Shown piece after piece: positions 7,404 to 14,510 of a stretch of DNA of 64,000 nucleotides. The stretch covers positions 16,465 to 80,464 of the IMG/VR virus record IMGVR_UViG_3300030109_005647; one strand, 5' to 3'. The stretch is from a virus. The translations under genes were made by a program, and so were the position numbers. Within the stretch, counting starts at the first letter, position 1; every line of letters starts with the position of its first letter. Under the pieces are notes generated by a model that made no database searches, was not told the origin of the DNA, and worked only from the letters and a program-made list of their open reading frames with translations.

Positions 7404-8762
7404 TTATTTGTTCATATTTCTAAAGACTTCTCGGGCTTTGGAGAACTCTTTTTGTTGTTGTTTTGCTAATTGTTGTTGTTGTAATTTTACAACGTCATCT
7501 CTTTCTAGAACTTTAATAGACACACTTGATGTATCCATAAACGCGGAAAACACAATTCCATCAGGACCATTTCTGTTTTTGGCGACAAAAATACGCGCAA
7601 TATTAGCATTTCTATCCTTGATAGTTCTGGATAGACTAATAATAAAATCTGCAACAAAGCACTTGTTAAATGCTTCCGAGATTGACTCCATTGTGATTAC
7701 TTCTTCGTTTAGACCCTTTCGGTTGGTTTGTGAGGCGGTTACTATAGGGCAACCAAACTCTTGTCCAAGTCCGCGTAGCTCTTCATAAATAGATTCTAAT
7801 TCATGTCTTTTCTCAGAATTTTTACGAACTATTGAACTTTTTAGCAAATCGCCGTAGTCAACAACGATCATATCGATTTCCATTTCTGTTTGTCTGATCT
7901 TTTCCAAATGGGTTTTAAGAGTTATAGTAGAAGCAGACTTAGTTGGAAACTCTTTTACAATAAGTTGCCCATCAATATCTTTGATTACGTCATAAACTTC
8001 ATCTTTTTGATTTATAAGCTCATCTAACGGAATCCCAGTAAGACAGGCATCATAACGTTGAGCAACGGACGTATCGGCAAGTTCTAGTGTAAAATGGACA
8101 ACATTTTTACCTTGTTTTAGGGCTTGTGCTCCAAGATGAACGAGAACGTGAGATTTTCCGGCTCCTGTTGGGGCAACTACAACTACAAGTTCGCCTTGAC
8201 CTAAACCGCCCTTTGTTATCTTGTCTATTTTTGTCCAGCCAGTTGTTACTGGATTGCGGGCTCGTTCGATAAACCGAGCCTCAAAATCTTTAATATAATC
8301 ATAGCCATGATCATTACTTATGCCTAAACGTAGGGCATCAGCTATTAATTTTTCTATTTCCTCAAACGAACATTTGTTCAGAAGCGGCACAGACTTCATC
8401 ATCGCCTTTTTAAGAACTTGTTTTCTGCAGAAGTCTACAGACTTTGATATTATATATTCTGTATCTTGTATCTCTGGAAAAGCCTGAACTTTTACAAAAT
8501 AGTCCATGACTTGTTTTTTAATTATTTCGTTTTCTTCTCCTAGTTCTGTATTTAGAACTGAGTTAAGTGTATCGTTTGTTGGGTGAATACCATATTCTTT
8601 TTTATAATTAAAAAGTTTGTCGGTAAAAACTTGAAGATATTTTAGCTCCAGATATTTAACATCTAATACTTCTTGCATCTGGTCGCAATACGATCGATCG
8701 TAAAGCATAAGCTTACACATATTTTCTTGGAAACTCTTTCCAAAAATTCCTAAACTGTCCAT
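7404..8762 (-). CDS. DnaB-type replicative DNA helicase (T4 gp41-like role)
   Basis: 452 residues. An N-terminal helical domain (to about residue 145) is followed by a RecA-like ATPase domain with Walker A APTGAGKS at 197-204, a Walker B strand MIVVDYGDLL near 300, and the DnaB motif VTASQTNRKG followed by ISEAFNKCFVADFIISLSR. It would unwind the replication fork 5'-3' and recruit the DnaG-type primase encoded at 53210-54136. The C-terminus is Gln/Lys-rich and probably disordered. It has its own sigma70-like promoter (8789-8817) and GAGG before the ATG, so it starts a transcript that continues into the ribonucleotide reductase gene. Confidence 0.92.
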   Translation of the reverse strand: MDSLGIFGKSFQENMCKLMLYDRSYCDQMQEVLDVKYLELKYLQVFTDKLFNYKKEYGIHPTNDTLNSVLNTELGEENEIIKKQVMDYFVKVQAFPEIQDTEYIISKSVDFCRKQVLKKAMMKSVPLLNKCSFEEIEKLIADALRLGISNDHGYDYIKDFEARFIERARNPVTTGWTKIDKITKGGLGQGELVVVVAPTGAGKSHVLVHLGAQALKQGKNVVHFTLELADTSVAQRYDACLTGIPLDELINQKDEVYDVIKDIDGQLIVKEFPTKSASTITLKTHLEKIRQTEMEIDMIVVDYGDLLKSSIVRKNSEKRHELESIYEELRGLGQEFGCPIVTASQTNRKGLNEEVITMESISEAFNKCFVADFIISLSRTIKDRNANIARIFVAKNRNGPDGIVFSAFMDTSSVSIKVLERDDVVKLQQQQLAKQQQKEFSKAREVFRNMNK

Positions 8763-8788
8763 TAATTCCTCGCTGACTTGTGGATATA

Positions 8789-8817
8789 AATATAACCTTT
8801 ATGGTTTGAAAAGTCAA
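8789..8817 (-). promoter_or_regulatory. sigma70-like promoter for the helicase gene
   Basis: Minus strand TTGACT (8817-8812), 17 bases, then TATATT (8794-8789); five of six matches at each box. The helicase ATG is 26 bases downstream of the -10. A 15-base perfect inverted repeat abuts the -35 on its upstream side, so the promoter may be regulated. Confidence 0.65.
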
Positions 8818-8831
8818 GTTGAATATCAACT
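8817..8831. promoter_or_regulatory. inverted repeat next to the helicase -35 box, possible operator
   Basis: The sequence AGTTGATATTCAACT is a perfect palindrome with 6-base arms around a TAT centre. Its last base is the first T of the TTGACT -35 element. The position suits a dimeric activator or repressor binding at the promoter edge. The same bases could also form a weak RNA hairpin in a transcript from the upstream promoter. Confidence 0.35.
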
Positions 8832-8867
8832 ATTTTATAAGTGGTGAATGTTAAAGGATAAAAAAAC

Positions 8868-9029
8868 TTAGCGTCTCAGTCTGCGCTTTTTTTTCTTTTT
8901 CTTTTTACCTTTTGAAGATTCGGAAGTCTCTGAAATACTTGAGGATTCGCTAAAATCAACTGGTTGAACAAAAGCGCTAGTGAGCAAGATATACAGTAAT
9001 AAACCTAAACCGTATAAAAAATTACGCAC
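8868..9029 (-). CDS. 53-residue secreted protein with a polybasic tail
   Basis: A short gene with an unusually good AGGAGG site (9040-9035) five bases before a GTG start; an in-frame GTG three bases earlier is too close to that site. The product begins MRNFLYGLGLLLYILLTSAF, a hydrophobic signal or membrane segment. A Ser/Glu-rich stretch follows, and it ends in about fourteen residues that are nearly all Lys and Arg. I do not recognise it. A dedicated promoter (9059-9087) lies just upstream. The stop codon is followed by a run of seven T with a weak 4-base stem, possibly a poor terminator. It may act on the host envelope or bind nucleic acid at the membrane. Confidence 0.6.
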   Translation of the reverse strand: MRNFLYGLGLLLYILLTSAFVQPVDFSESSSISETSESSKGKKKKKKKRRLRR

Positions 9030-9058
9030 CACTGCCTCCTGTGTTATACAGTAACTAT

Positions 9059-9087
9059 AATTTAACTTAATCTAAAAGCAATGTCAA
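9059..9087 (-). promoter_or_regulatory. sigma70-like promoter for the 53-residue secreted protein
   Basis: Minus strand TTGACA (9087-9082), 17 bases, then TAAATT (9064-9059; four of six matches). A better -10 look-alike, TATAGT, sits at a 22-base spacing and is less likely to be used. The promoter lies in the gap between two genes for small secreted proteins. Confidence 0.5.
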
Positions 9088-9094
9088 GAGCAAT

Positions 9095-9331
9095 TTATTT
9101 AAATATTTTTTCTTTTGATGTAAGAAACATTTTAGGTAGAAAGGATTTCTTTAAACTCAACAACCTATCAAACTTTGCTCTATTTCTAGAATTGACATAT
9201 TGACCCGTTGGTTTTTTAATTTCACCATCGATCATTTGATCTCCGAAATCATAGAACTTTGATTTTTTTGGGGGTGCCGCTGTCGCAGCAAAAGATAAGA
9301 TTAGTAACGTGATAATAAGTATTTTTTTCAA
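9095..9331 (-). CDS. small secreted protein of unknown function
   Basis: Read from the TTG at 9331 the product is 78 residues with a textbook signal peptide: Lys-Lys, a run of Ile/Leu, then SFAATAA as a likely signal peptidase I site. An upstream ATG at 9367 would add twelve residues before the signal and has no ribosome site, whereas the TTG has GGGAG eight bases upstream. The mature part contains YDFGDQMIDGEIKKPTG, then a basic RNRAKFDRLLSLKKSF. From memory the phrase 'DFxD..I.GE.KKP...Y...R...F..L..L+.SF' recurs in small exported proteins of myxobacteria and relatives, which would hint at the host; I hold this loosely. A hairpin (9350-9371) lies in its leader. Confidence 0.6.
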   Translation of the reverse strand: MKKILIITLLILSFAATAAPPKKSKFYDFGDQMIDGEIKKPTGQYVNSRNRAKFDRLLSLKKSFLPKMFLTSKEKIFK

Positions 9332-9349
9332 TAGTATAACTCCCATAAG

Positions 9350-9371
9350 GGGTGCGGAAATGATCACACCC
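9350..9371 (-). other. leader hairpin, GGGTG/CACCC family
   Basis: On the minus strand GGGTG and CACCC form a 5-base stem around a 12-base loop beginning TGAT. The hairpin ends six bases before the GGGAG site of the secreted-protein gene. Two further hairpins with the same arms and loops starting TGAT precede the large fibre gene (46679-46731). No T-run follows, so it is not an intrinsic terminator. Confidence 0.5.
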
Positions 9372-9394
9372 GTTATAGGTAATTATGTTGGTTA

Positions 9395-9772
9395 TTAACT
9401 TTGACGACTGAACAGGCTTTTTACATAACTTGTCCATGCCCAAAACTTTCTTTCTTCTAGGTAGTCTGGGTCTAGGTCGTTTGCGTAAGCTTCCACCTCA
9501 AATGGGTTTCCGTAATACGCCGCTTTCCAACTTCCCTTTGTGAAACGACCAATAACATAAAATAAACCATACAATATCCATTGAAGGACAAACAACATTT
9601 CTAATTGTTGTAAGAAGTGGATAGTTTCATGAGTTATTGTTTTCTCGCTTAACTGTCCACGGCAAACAACAAATGGTCCAGCAGAAAACGCCCATACGTC
9701 AATAGGAGCAATCTTTGATAGCCAAGATGGTAGTTTGCTATTTTCAATAAAAATTGGTTTTAAGTTCTTCAT
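9395..9772 (-). CDS. zincin-like metallopeptidase with a hydrophobic segment
   Basis: 125 residues. HETIH at 48-52 is an HExxH zinc site, and E92 or E94 in NPFEVEAYAND is placed like the third ligand of gluzincins. Between them is a hydrophobic stretch FVLQWILYGLFYVIG that could be a membrane helix or a buried core helix. Small HExxH proteins of this size are common in phages but their substrates are mostly unknown. AAGGAA precedes the ATG, which overlaps the exonuclease stop as ATGA, so the two are co-translated. Confidence 0.6.
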   Translation of the reverse strand: MKNLKPIFIENSKLPSWLSKIAPIDVWAFSAGPFVVCRGQLSEKTITHETIHFLQQLEMLFVLQWILYGLFYVIGRFTKGSWKAAYYGNPFEVEAYANDLDPDYLEERKFWAWTSYVKSLFSRQS

Positions 9773-10743
9773 TTATTAAGTTCCTTTTTATCCCTTTGGA
9801 TTCTTGCGAAACTTTCAAACATAGCACTCCAACTGATCTCATTGATCCCATCCTCTAACATCATTTTATACGTTTGAGTTTTATTGAAGGTGTGTTCGAA
9901 GTTGTCAATAATCCATTCGATGCTCTGTTTAGTCTGCGCCGAAAGGCTTGGGCTATACAGTTGCATCAGGTTATAATTAGACTGAATAAGTGGTTTATTC
10001 TCTTTTATAGAGGTGAACGCTTTAGCATTACTTTCTTGATTTTCACAGAACTCTATCAAATCATTGACATAAACATCCTCTTCTTTTTCGAAGAAAGGGA
10101 AGCGTTTAGCAACTGTTTTCAGTCCAATACCGGGAACTCCATCTAGATTATCGGATTTATCTCCAACAATAGCACGAGCAAGGGCAAAATTGTTTGGATG
10201 TATGCCGTGCTCTTCTATTATACTATTTTGTGTTAAAAGCTTTTTCTGCACAGGGCGATATAAAATAGTATTTTGATCAAGCAACTGATAAAAATCTTTA
10301 TCGCTTGAGACAATTACCTTTTGATCGTCGCGGAAACAGCTATAACGACACAAGTAAGAGATAATATCATCTGCTTCAACTTCATCTGCGATTAGCTGCA
10401 TAACTGGGAAGTTATTTAAATACTCACAGATCCTTTCTTGTTGCCAGATTTTATTTTCTTTTTCTTGATCCTCAGTTAAAACCTTAAAGTTGCGGTTGAG
10501 ACGAATAGGTGCTCTACCTTCTTTATAGTTTTTATTTTGCTGCTTCCGCTTGCGACTGCCGCCGCGACCATCCCAACAAACAACCACCTGTGTAGGCTTC
10601 ATTTCTCGGCAAAGCTTTTGAAGAGATTTAAGAAAGCCAGTTGTTCCCCCAATGGGCTGACCTTCTTTAGAAAGCTGTGGAACTACAATGTAACTTCGTA
10701 GAAACATATTTAGTCCATCTATAATGATTACTCGCTCGCTCAT
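9769..10743 (-). CDS. 5'-3' exonuclease / flap endonuclease (T4 RNase H-like role)
   Basis: 324 residues. Family blocks appear in order: IIDGLNMFLRSY at the N-terminus (first metal Asp), VVVCWDGRGGSRKRK, ADEVEADDIISYL, VIVSSDKDFYQLL, and GDKSDNLDGVPGIGLKTV, the helix-hairpin-helix that binds DNA. These acidic clusters bind the two metal ions of PIN/FEN enzymes. It would remove RNA primers and 5' flaps from lagging strands. In bacteria this activity is the N-terminal domain of Pol I; here it is separate from the polymerase at 14511-15698. AAGGTA precedes the ATG. Confidence 0.92.
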   Translation of the reverse strand: MSERVIIIDGLNMFLRSYIVVPQLSKEGQPIGGTTGFLKSLQKLCREMKPTQVVVCWDGRGGSRKRKQQNKNYKEGRAPIRLNRNFKVLTEDQEKENKIWQQERICEYLNNFPVMQLIADEVEADDIISYLCRYSCFRDDQKVIVSSDKDFYQLLDQNTILYRPVQKKLLTQNSIIEEHGIHPNNFALARAIVGDKSDNLDGVPGIGLKTVAKRFPFFEKEEDVYVNDLIEFCENQESNAKAFTSIKENKPLIQSNYNLMQLYSPSLSAQTKQSIEWIIDNFEHTFNKTQTYKMMLEDGINEISWSAMFESFARIQRDKKELNK

Positions 10744-10751
10744 ATTCTACC

Positions 10752-11864
10752 TTACGCAGTTTCCTCGTAGAACTCAGTAGCATCACCAGTTCGTTTATCA
10801 AACTTGCGAACAACTTCTTCATCCATTATTTCAAGAACTCGTGCTTTAAATTTATCATCTTGAAGCTTGTCAATCCAACGTGCAGACTGAAACTTTTCGC
10901 TTGTGCCGTCTTCGAACTTAAGCTCATACCAAGCTCCGGCGCGATCTAAGTGTTCGGATCCTTGGATAGCATCAAACCAACTTTCTTCGTCAGCAACACC
11001 GACTTGATCACCCCAAAGGATTTGAAACTTACATTGTCGTCCTTGTGAACCAAAACGAGACTTCTCTAGCTTAACCTTGACAGTGTTGCCAATACGATAG
11101 CCTTTGTCGTCAGTTACAAAAGAAGCTTTTGCTTTTGGTCTAGTCAACCATACCCGCAATGAATAAGAATAAATCATTGCCTTGCCACCCGGTGTTACAT
11201 AAGGTGTAGTAAGTGTTTCCGATGGTGATCTAGTAATATTTGTCTTAAGCTGATTCAGCACTAGAAATGTCGATTGACTATTCGCGATAGGAACAGTTAA
11301 CTTAGACATACCCTTTGCTAAAATTCGTGCTTTTACAGCCATACTAGACTGTGGATTGAAGTCACCCTCAACATCAGAGATAGAAGGAGTAAGAGCCAAA
11401 CTATCCCAGATAAAAAGAAACTGACTATCTGTAGAAGAAAGTAGTTCCTCCATTGTCTCCAAAACAAACTCTACCGAGGTTGCTTGGACATATAAAATCT
11501 TTGATGGATCACACCCCGCTTTCTCTAAGAAGCTGAAGTCTAATGAAGACTCTGAATCAAAGTAAACAACATCAATGCCCATGTCTTGAGCGTTGCCTGC
11601 TATTTGTGCAGCCATATAAGACTTGCCACTTGCTTCTAGTCCAGCTATCTCTGAAACTTTGCCCACTGGAATACCAGCCAGCTTACCACGGCAGATAATA
11701 CTATCGAGCCATCTTGATCCAGTTGGAATCCATTGTTTTACCGTTGTTGGATTGTTTGGATCTGCTAGATCCACAGAAACTTCTTGTCCTGCTTTTTTAT
11801 TTATTAGTTTTCTCATCTGGTCCATCGATAGACGACCAGCGGATTTCTTTTTAGCCAATCTCAT
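10752..11864 (-). CDS. uvsX: UvsX/RecA-like recombinase
   Basis: Strand-exchange ATPase for recombination-dependent replication and repair. From the ATG at 11864 it is 370 residues, with Walker A GLEASGKS at 75-82, Walker B LFIWDSLAL, and a RecA loop 2-like region NQLKTNITRSPSET..TPGGKA. An upstream start at 11927 would add 21 residues; the ATG chosen has GAGGAGG three bases ahead and overlaps the upstream stop by 14 bases. The C-terminal part, with GVADEESWFDAIQ, resembles the C-terminal domain of phage UvsX proteins. It lies in the replication block with SSB, polymerase and exonuclease. Confidence 0.93.
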   Translation of the reverse strand: MRLAKKKSAGRLSMDQMRKLINKKAGQEVSVDLADPNNPTTVKQWIPTGSRWLDSIICRGKLAGIPVGKVSEIAGLEASGKSYMAAQIAGNAQDMGIDVVYFDSESSLDFSFLEKAGCDPSKILYVQATSVEFVLETMEELLSSTDSQFLFIWDSLALTPSISDVEGDFNPQSSMAVKARILAKGMSKLTVPIANSQSTFLVLNQLKTNITRSPSETLTTPYVTPGGKAMIYSYSLRVWLTRPKAKASFVTDDKGYRIGNTVKVKLEKSRFGSQGRQCKFQILWGDQVGVADEESWFDAIQGSEHLDRAGAWYELKFEDGTSEKFQSARWIDKLQDDKFKARVLEIMDEEVVRKFDKRTGDATEFYEETA

Positions 11865-12177
11865 GTTCCTCCTCTGTTTGATCACTTCTATCTGGTCTAA
11901 AGGCATATATAGGACCACGATAGCCACGTTTATCTATCTTCATAGAAACATTGTCTCCAAAGTCTCTGACCTCTAAAATATAATCTTTAGATCGTTGGAT
12001 TAGATTTGAAACATCGCTGTTATCAGACCAAAACCAAGCAAATCCTTCTCTAATATCTTGCTTTGAGGCATATGCCGAGGACTCACTATTTGGACCCCCA
12101 CCAAGACCTTTGTATCTGCTTGCTAGCTCCCGTAGAGCGTCCTCGAAACCATCGTCTCCTTTTTTCCATTTTTTCAC
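11851..12177 (-). CDS. small protein of unknown function upstream of uvsX
   Basis: 108 residues, starting at GTG with GGAG seven bases upstream. Features: a basic N-terminus (KKWKKGDDGF), a Gly/Ser linker, an aromatic EGFAWFWSD segment and an acidic EEEHE tail. It overlaps uvsX by 14 bases, so the products are made together. The position next to uvsX would suit a recombination mediator (UvsY role), but there is no sequence similarity that I can see to support that. Confidence 0.6.
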   Translation of the reverse strand: MKKWKKGDDGFEDALRELASRYKGLGGGPNSESSAYASKQDIREGFAWFWSDNSDVSNLIQRSKDYILEVRDFGDNVSMKIDKRGYRGPIYAFRPDRSDQTEEEHEIG

Positions 12178-12187
12178 AGTATTTCTC

Positions 12188-12475
12188 CTAAAAAATATAA
12201 GTTGATTGTGTTTTCTTTTCTTGTGTTTGTTTTTTTATCAACCCAAACTTGTCTTCCATATTTTCGTAATCGTCATAGAGATCGCTTGGTGTTGCTTTAA
12301 TGTTCATTTTTATTGTTTTATATTTGGTTTTTTTATCTGTGATTTCATATTTGAAGTGACCCATAAAGCCGCCGTAAACTCTGACACGACCGCACTCACA
12401 CTCTCTTAGGTCATCTGTTGCTCTTGAATAGACAGTTGTATTACACTCTTCGCAATGAATCGCTCTTACTAGCAA
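12188..12475 (-). CDS. small zinc-ribbon phage protein
   Basis: Read from TTG at 12475 (AAGGAAGGAC just upstream) the product is 95 residues. It begins with a four-cysteine knuckle: CEEC at the N-terminus, then CECG after the RATDDLRE segment, followed by VYGGFMGHFKYE. This pattern, C-x2-C...C-x-C followed by a GGF turn, is common in a family of short phage zinc-ribbon proteins (DUF7695-like in my memory). A longer frame back to 12529 runs into the terminator behind ssb and would not be translated from a good site. Function unknown; nucleic-acid binding is likely. Confidence 0.6.
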   Translation of the reverse strand: MLVRAIHCEECNTTVYSRATDDLRECECGRVRVYGGFMGHFKYEITDKKTKYKTIKMNIKATPSDLYDDYENMEDKFGLIKKQTQEKKTQSTYIF

Positions 12476-12502
12476 TTTTGTCCTTCCTTTCGTGATAAAA
12501 AT

Positions 12503-12525
12503 AAAAAAGGGGGGACAAGCCCCCC
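12503..12525 (-). terminator. intrinsic terminator after the SSB gene
   Basis: On the minus strand GGGGGG, loop CTTGT, CCCCCC, followed directly by TTTTTT. The 6-base all-G/C stem with a T-tract begins seven bases after the ssb stop codon. It would end or attenuate the ssb transcript before the zinc-ribbon and uvsX genes. Confidence 0.88.
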
Positions 12526-12531
12526 ACAAGA

Positions 12532-13275
12532 TTAGCTACCTAGTAGCTCAGAGAATGCCTTGTCGACATCCGAAACCGATCCAGCAGTGGATACTGCTGA
12601 TTGATTGGCGACTGTCTCGTCAACAGTGTTGAGGAAACGGTCAAGAATGTCTGTAACCTGTGTTGTGGTTCGACGAGCATCTGAAAAGACCTCATCAAAA
12701 TCAGGCACGGATTCCATGAGAGTTCGCGCTTGTGTCTCATCTTCGTGAAGAAGAGAAGACTTACGCCGAGGAGTAATCTTGGTCTCAGGGAAAGATGCCC
12801 CTGCTGGCTTTGAGTAGCCAATCACCAAGTCAGTTCCCTCTGACGGGTCTGTGATATCGCCATACTCTGGGTTAAGAACAAGACCAAGTAGAGTTTCATA
12901 AGCACGCTTACCAAATCCCCAAACCTTTACGCCTTCTTCCTCTTGTCCTCGGACAAGAACTGGAGCAAAGAAACGTTGCTTCGCACCTAGCTTACGTGCT
13001 ACACGCTTGGACTCTTCAGAGCCTTCACGCCATAGGGCACGCACATAGTCATCGAGTGGGCAGTCCTCACCAAAGTTACGCTTTGGCGAAAGAAATCCAG
13101 GCTCACCCGCTACGTCATAGTGAAACCAAAAGTCTCGGAAGGGGTCGCCGTCCGATGGAGCTACCAAACGAATAGTTTGTTCACCCTCTTGTGGTTTCCA
13201 AAAGTTGTTCTTCTTATTTCCGTTTCCTTGTAGCGCCTCTAGACGAGCACGCATCTTCTCCATATTAATTCCCAT
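12532..13275 (-). CDS. single-stranded DNA-binding protein (T4 gp32-like)
   Basis: 247 residues. The N-terminus is basic and helical (MEKMRARLEALQG), followed by a core with FWKPQEGEQTIRLVAPSDGDPFRDFWFHYDV and KRFFAPVLVRG-like strands (here KQRFFAPVLVR) and VWGFGKRAYETLLGL, the pattern of gp32-type OB folds in T4-like phages. The C-terminus is acidic, ending SDVDKAFSELLGS, as expected for the tail that contacts replication partners. It coats unwound DNA and assists UvsX and the polymerase. GGAG lies nine bases before the ATG and a strong terminator follows, which suits high expression. Confidence 0.85.
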   Translation of the reverse strand: MGINMEKMRARLEALQGNGNKKNNFWKPQEGEQTIRLVAPSDGDPFRDFWFHYDVAGEPGFLSPKRNFGEDCPLDDYVRALWREGSEESKRVARKLGAKQRFFAPVLVRGQEEEGVKVWGFGKRAYETLLGLVLNPEYGDITDPSEGTDLVIGYSKPAGASFPETKITPRRKSSLLHEDETQARTLMESVPDFDEVFSDARRTTTQVTDILDRFLNTVDETVANQSAVSTAGSVSDVDKAFSELLGS

Positions 13276-13314
13276 AATTATTTTCTCCTTAGTTAAAGTC
13301 AGTGCGTTGATCTT

Positions 13315-14163
13315 TCACACTGCTAGTTGTTGTATTAAAGTGCTGCTTTTTTCGCAGTAAGCTATAAGCTCATTATAATCAGTTGAGTGAACTGAGTAAG
13401 TAGTTTTCATTTTTTCGTGTTCTATATTTGATTTTAGGTTTCCACGAATAACCTCCATAAGATTAGGATCTTCTTCTAGTTGTTTTTTCGGAACTCCATA
13501 ATAATAACTTTTTTCTCTTGGAATGTCAAGCTCAAAAAACATATTTTCTTGATTATTTTCTGGATTGAGTAAGCCAAAGGTGGATACACGAGCAGTATCA
13601 ATACGCTTTGTTTGCGTGGTCATTACTGGTTGTGTATTTTGAAAAACATTTAACATGTGATATGTTGTTGCCACCAAGTTATTCATTGAGTCCCACAACT
13701 TCATTATTGGAACAGGACCCATTATACCAGATAATTTAGAATTGTCAACTAAAAAAACACGGTCTAGTAATCCTGATCGGGCATATTCTTGAAAGACGTT
13801 GAAAAGTAAGTTGTTTTGTAGAAGTTTTTCACCCGCAAGGTCGTCTCTCTGTGGGAGGATATACACTACTTGTATGTTTGTTTTCTTGTGTATCTTTTGT
13901 AAAATCTTCAGGGAAGCACCAGAAACAGCACCACAACTTGTGATAAATAAAGTTTCGGACATCACCCCCTCTAAGAAGTTATTAATACCTTTCGGTAGAT
14001 TATTTTTTTCATAAAGTTCGGGACTGTCCTGATGCTTAAGACCAAATGTTGTTTTGGTCTTTTTTAGACCTACATCTATTTTTTTTATTTGATATTGTGG
14101 GTATTGTGACAGATGATCTGCTATGTTGCAGCCTGCTTTACCCAAACCTATGACGGTTTGCAT
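13315..14163 (-). CDS. divergent tubulin/FtsZ-superfamily GTPase-like protein
   Basis: 282 residues. The N-terminus VIGLGKAGCNIADHL (4-18) matches the first nucleotide loop of FtsZ (GVGGAGCNAVDHM) almost residue for residue. FITSCGAVSGASLKILQKI (73-91) stands where FtsZ has the tubulin signature GGGTGTG. The following VVYILPQRDDLAGEKLLQN and FLVDNSKL blocks parallel the VTKPFxxEG and IPNDKL strands of FtsZ. KRIDTARVSTFG (186-197) resembles the catalytic T7 loop (NxDFADVxTV) but keeps only the first Asp. The glycines of the signature loop are thinned, so GTP hydrolysis may be altered or lost. It is shorter than FtsZ or PhuZ cores. AGAGG precedes the ATG. It lies between the SSB and polymerase genes, which suggests a role in DNA positioning or replication rather than virion structure. 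Confidence 0.6.
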   Translation of the reverse strand: MQTVIGLGKAGCNIADHLSQYPQYQIKKIDVGLKKTKTTFGLKHQDSPELYEKNNLPKGINNFLEGVMSETLFITSCGAVSGASLKILQKIHKKTNIQVVYILPQRDDLAGEKLLQNNLLFNVFQEYARSGLLDRVFLVDNSKLSGIMGPVPIMKLWDSMNNLVATTYHMLNVFQNTQPVMTTQTKRIDTARVSTFGLLNPENNQENMFFELDIPREKSYYYGVPKKQLEEDPNLMEVIRGNLKSNIEHEKMKTTYSVHSTDYNELIAYCEKSSTLIQQLAV

Positions 14164-14186
14164 TTATTCCTCTTTTAAGCTATTTT

Positions 14187-14501
14187 TTATTTATCAACAG
14201 GTAATGTTTCCTCTAGTTCTTTTAATTTTGTATCAAAGATATTCGGAATAGTTTCAGAAATGTTAAAGTAGCTAATGATATCTAAAAGTCTTTCAACATA
14301 AGGCAGTTCTCTATCGTTTATACGTTCCATACCAGACACCGCCATCGTTCTCATCCTTCTTTTTATTTCGTTTTTAGTTTTTATTTCGTCTCGACTTGGG
14401 TTTTCTTTGTCTTCGTCTGGCTTTGGATCTTGCTCGTTATTTGTTAGATTTTCTATTTCTTCTAAAATAATTTTTTTTAATTCTTTTTGTGTAAGCTGCA
14501 T
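14187..14501 (-). CDS. small protein with an LTxxxLKxxIxEE N-terminal motif
   Basis: 104 residues from the second of two close ATGs; GAGGG lies six bases before it, while the first ATG touches that site. The N-terminus MQLTQKELKKIILEEIENL is an amphipathic helix of a kind also seen at the start of two head-region proteins here (35587-36009 and 36011-36955). It is followed by an acidic, probably disordered linker (residues 20-40) and a helical domain. No enzyme motif. The shared N-terminus suggests that it is delivered to, or assembled with, the same partner. Confidence 0.6.
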   Translation of the reverse strand: MQLTQKELKKIILEEIENLTNNEQDPKPDEDKENPSRDEIKTKNEIKRRMRTMAVSGMERINDRELPYVERLLDIISYFNISETIPNIFDTKLKELEETLPVDK

Positions 14502-14510
14502 ATGCATCCC

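Noticed and set aside
8861-8890. Terminator after the 53-residue secreted protein
   Set aside because: There is a run of seven T, but the only stem before it is AGCG/CGCT with mismatches beyond, so the hairpin is too weak to call.
9249-9443. 64-residue minus-strand frame overlapping the secreted-protein gene
   Set aside because: It overlaps the better supported TTG-start gene (signal peptide, GGGAG) and the metallopeptidase end, and has no site or recognisable pattern.
11509-11520. A GGGGTGTGATCC match to the leader hairpin arm
   Set aside because: It lies inside the uvsX coding sequence, has no complementary CACCC arm at the right distance, and is explained by the codons for Gly-Cys-Asp-Pro.
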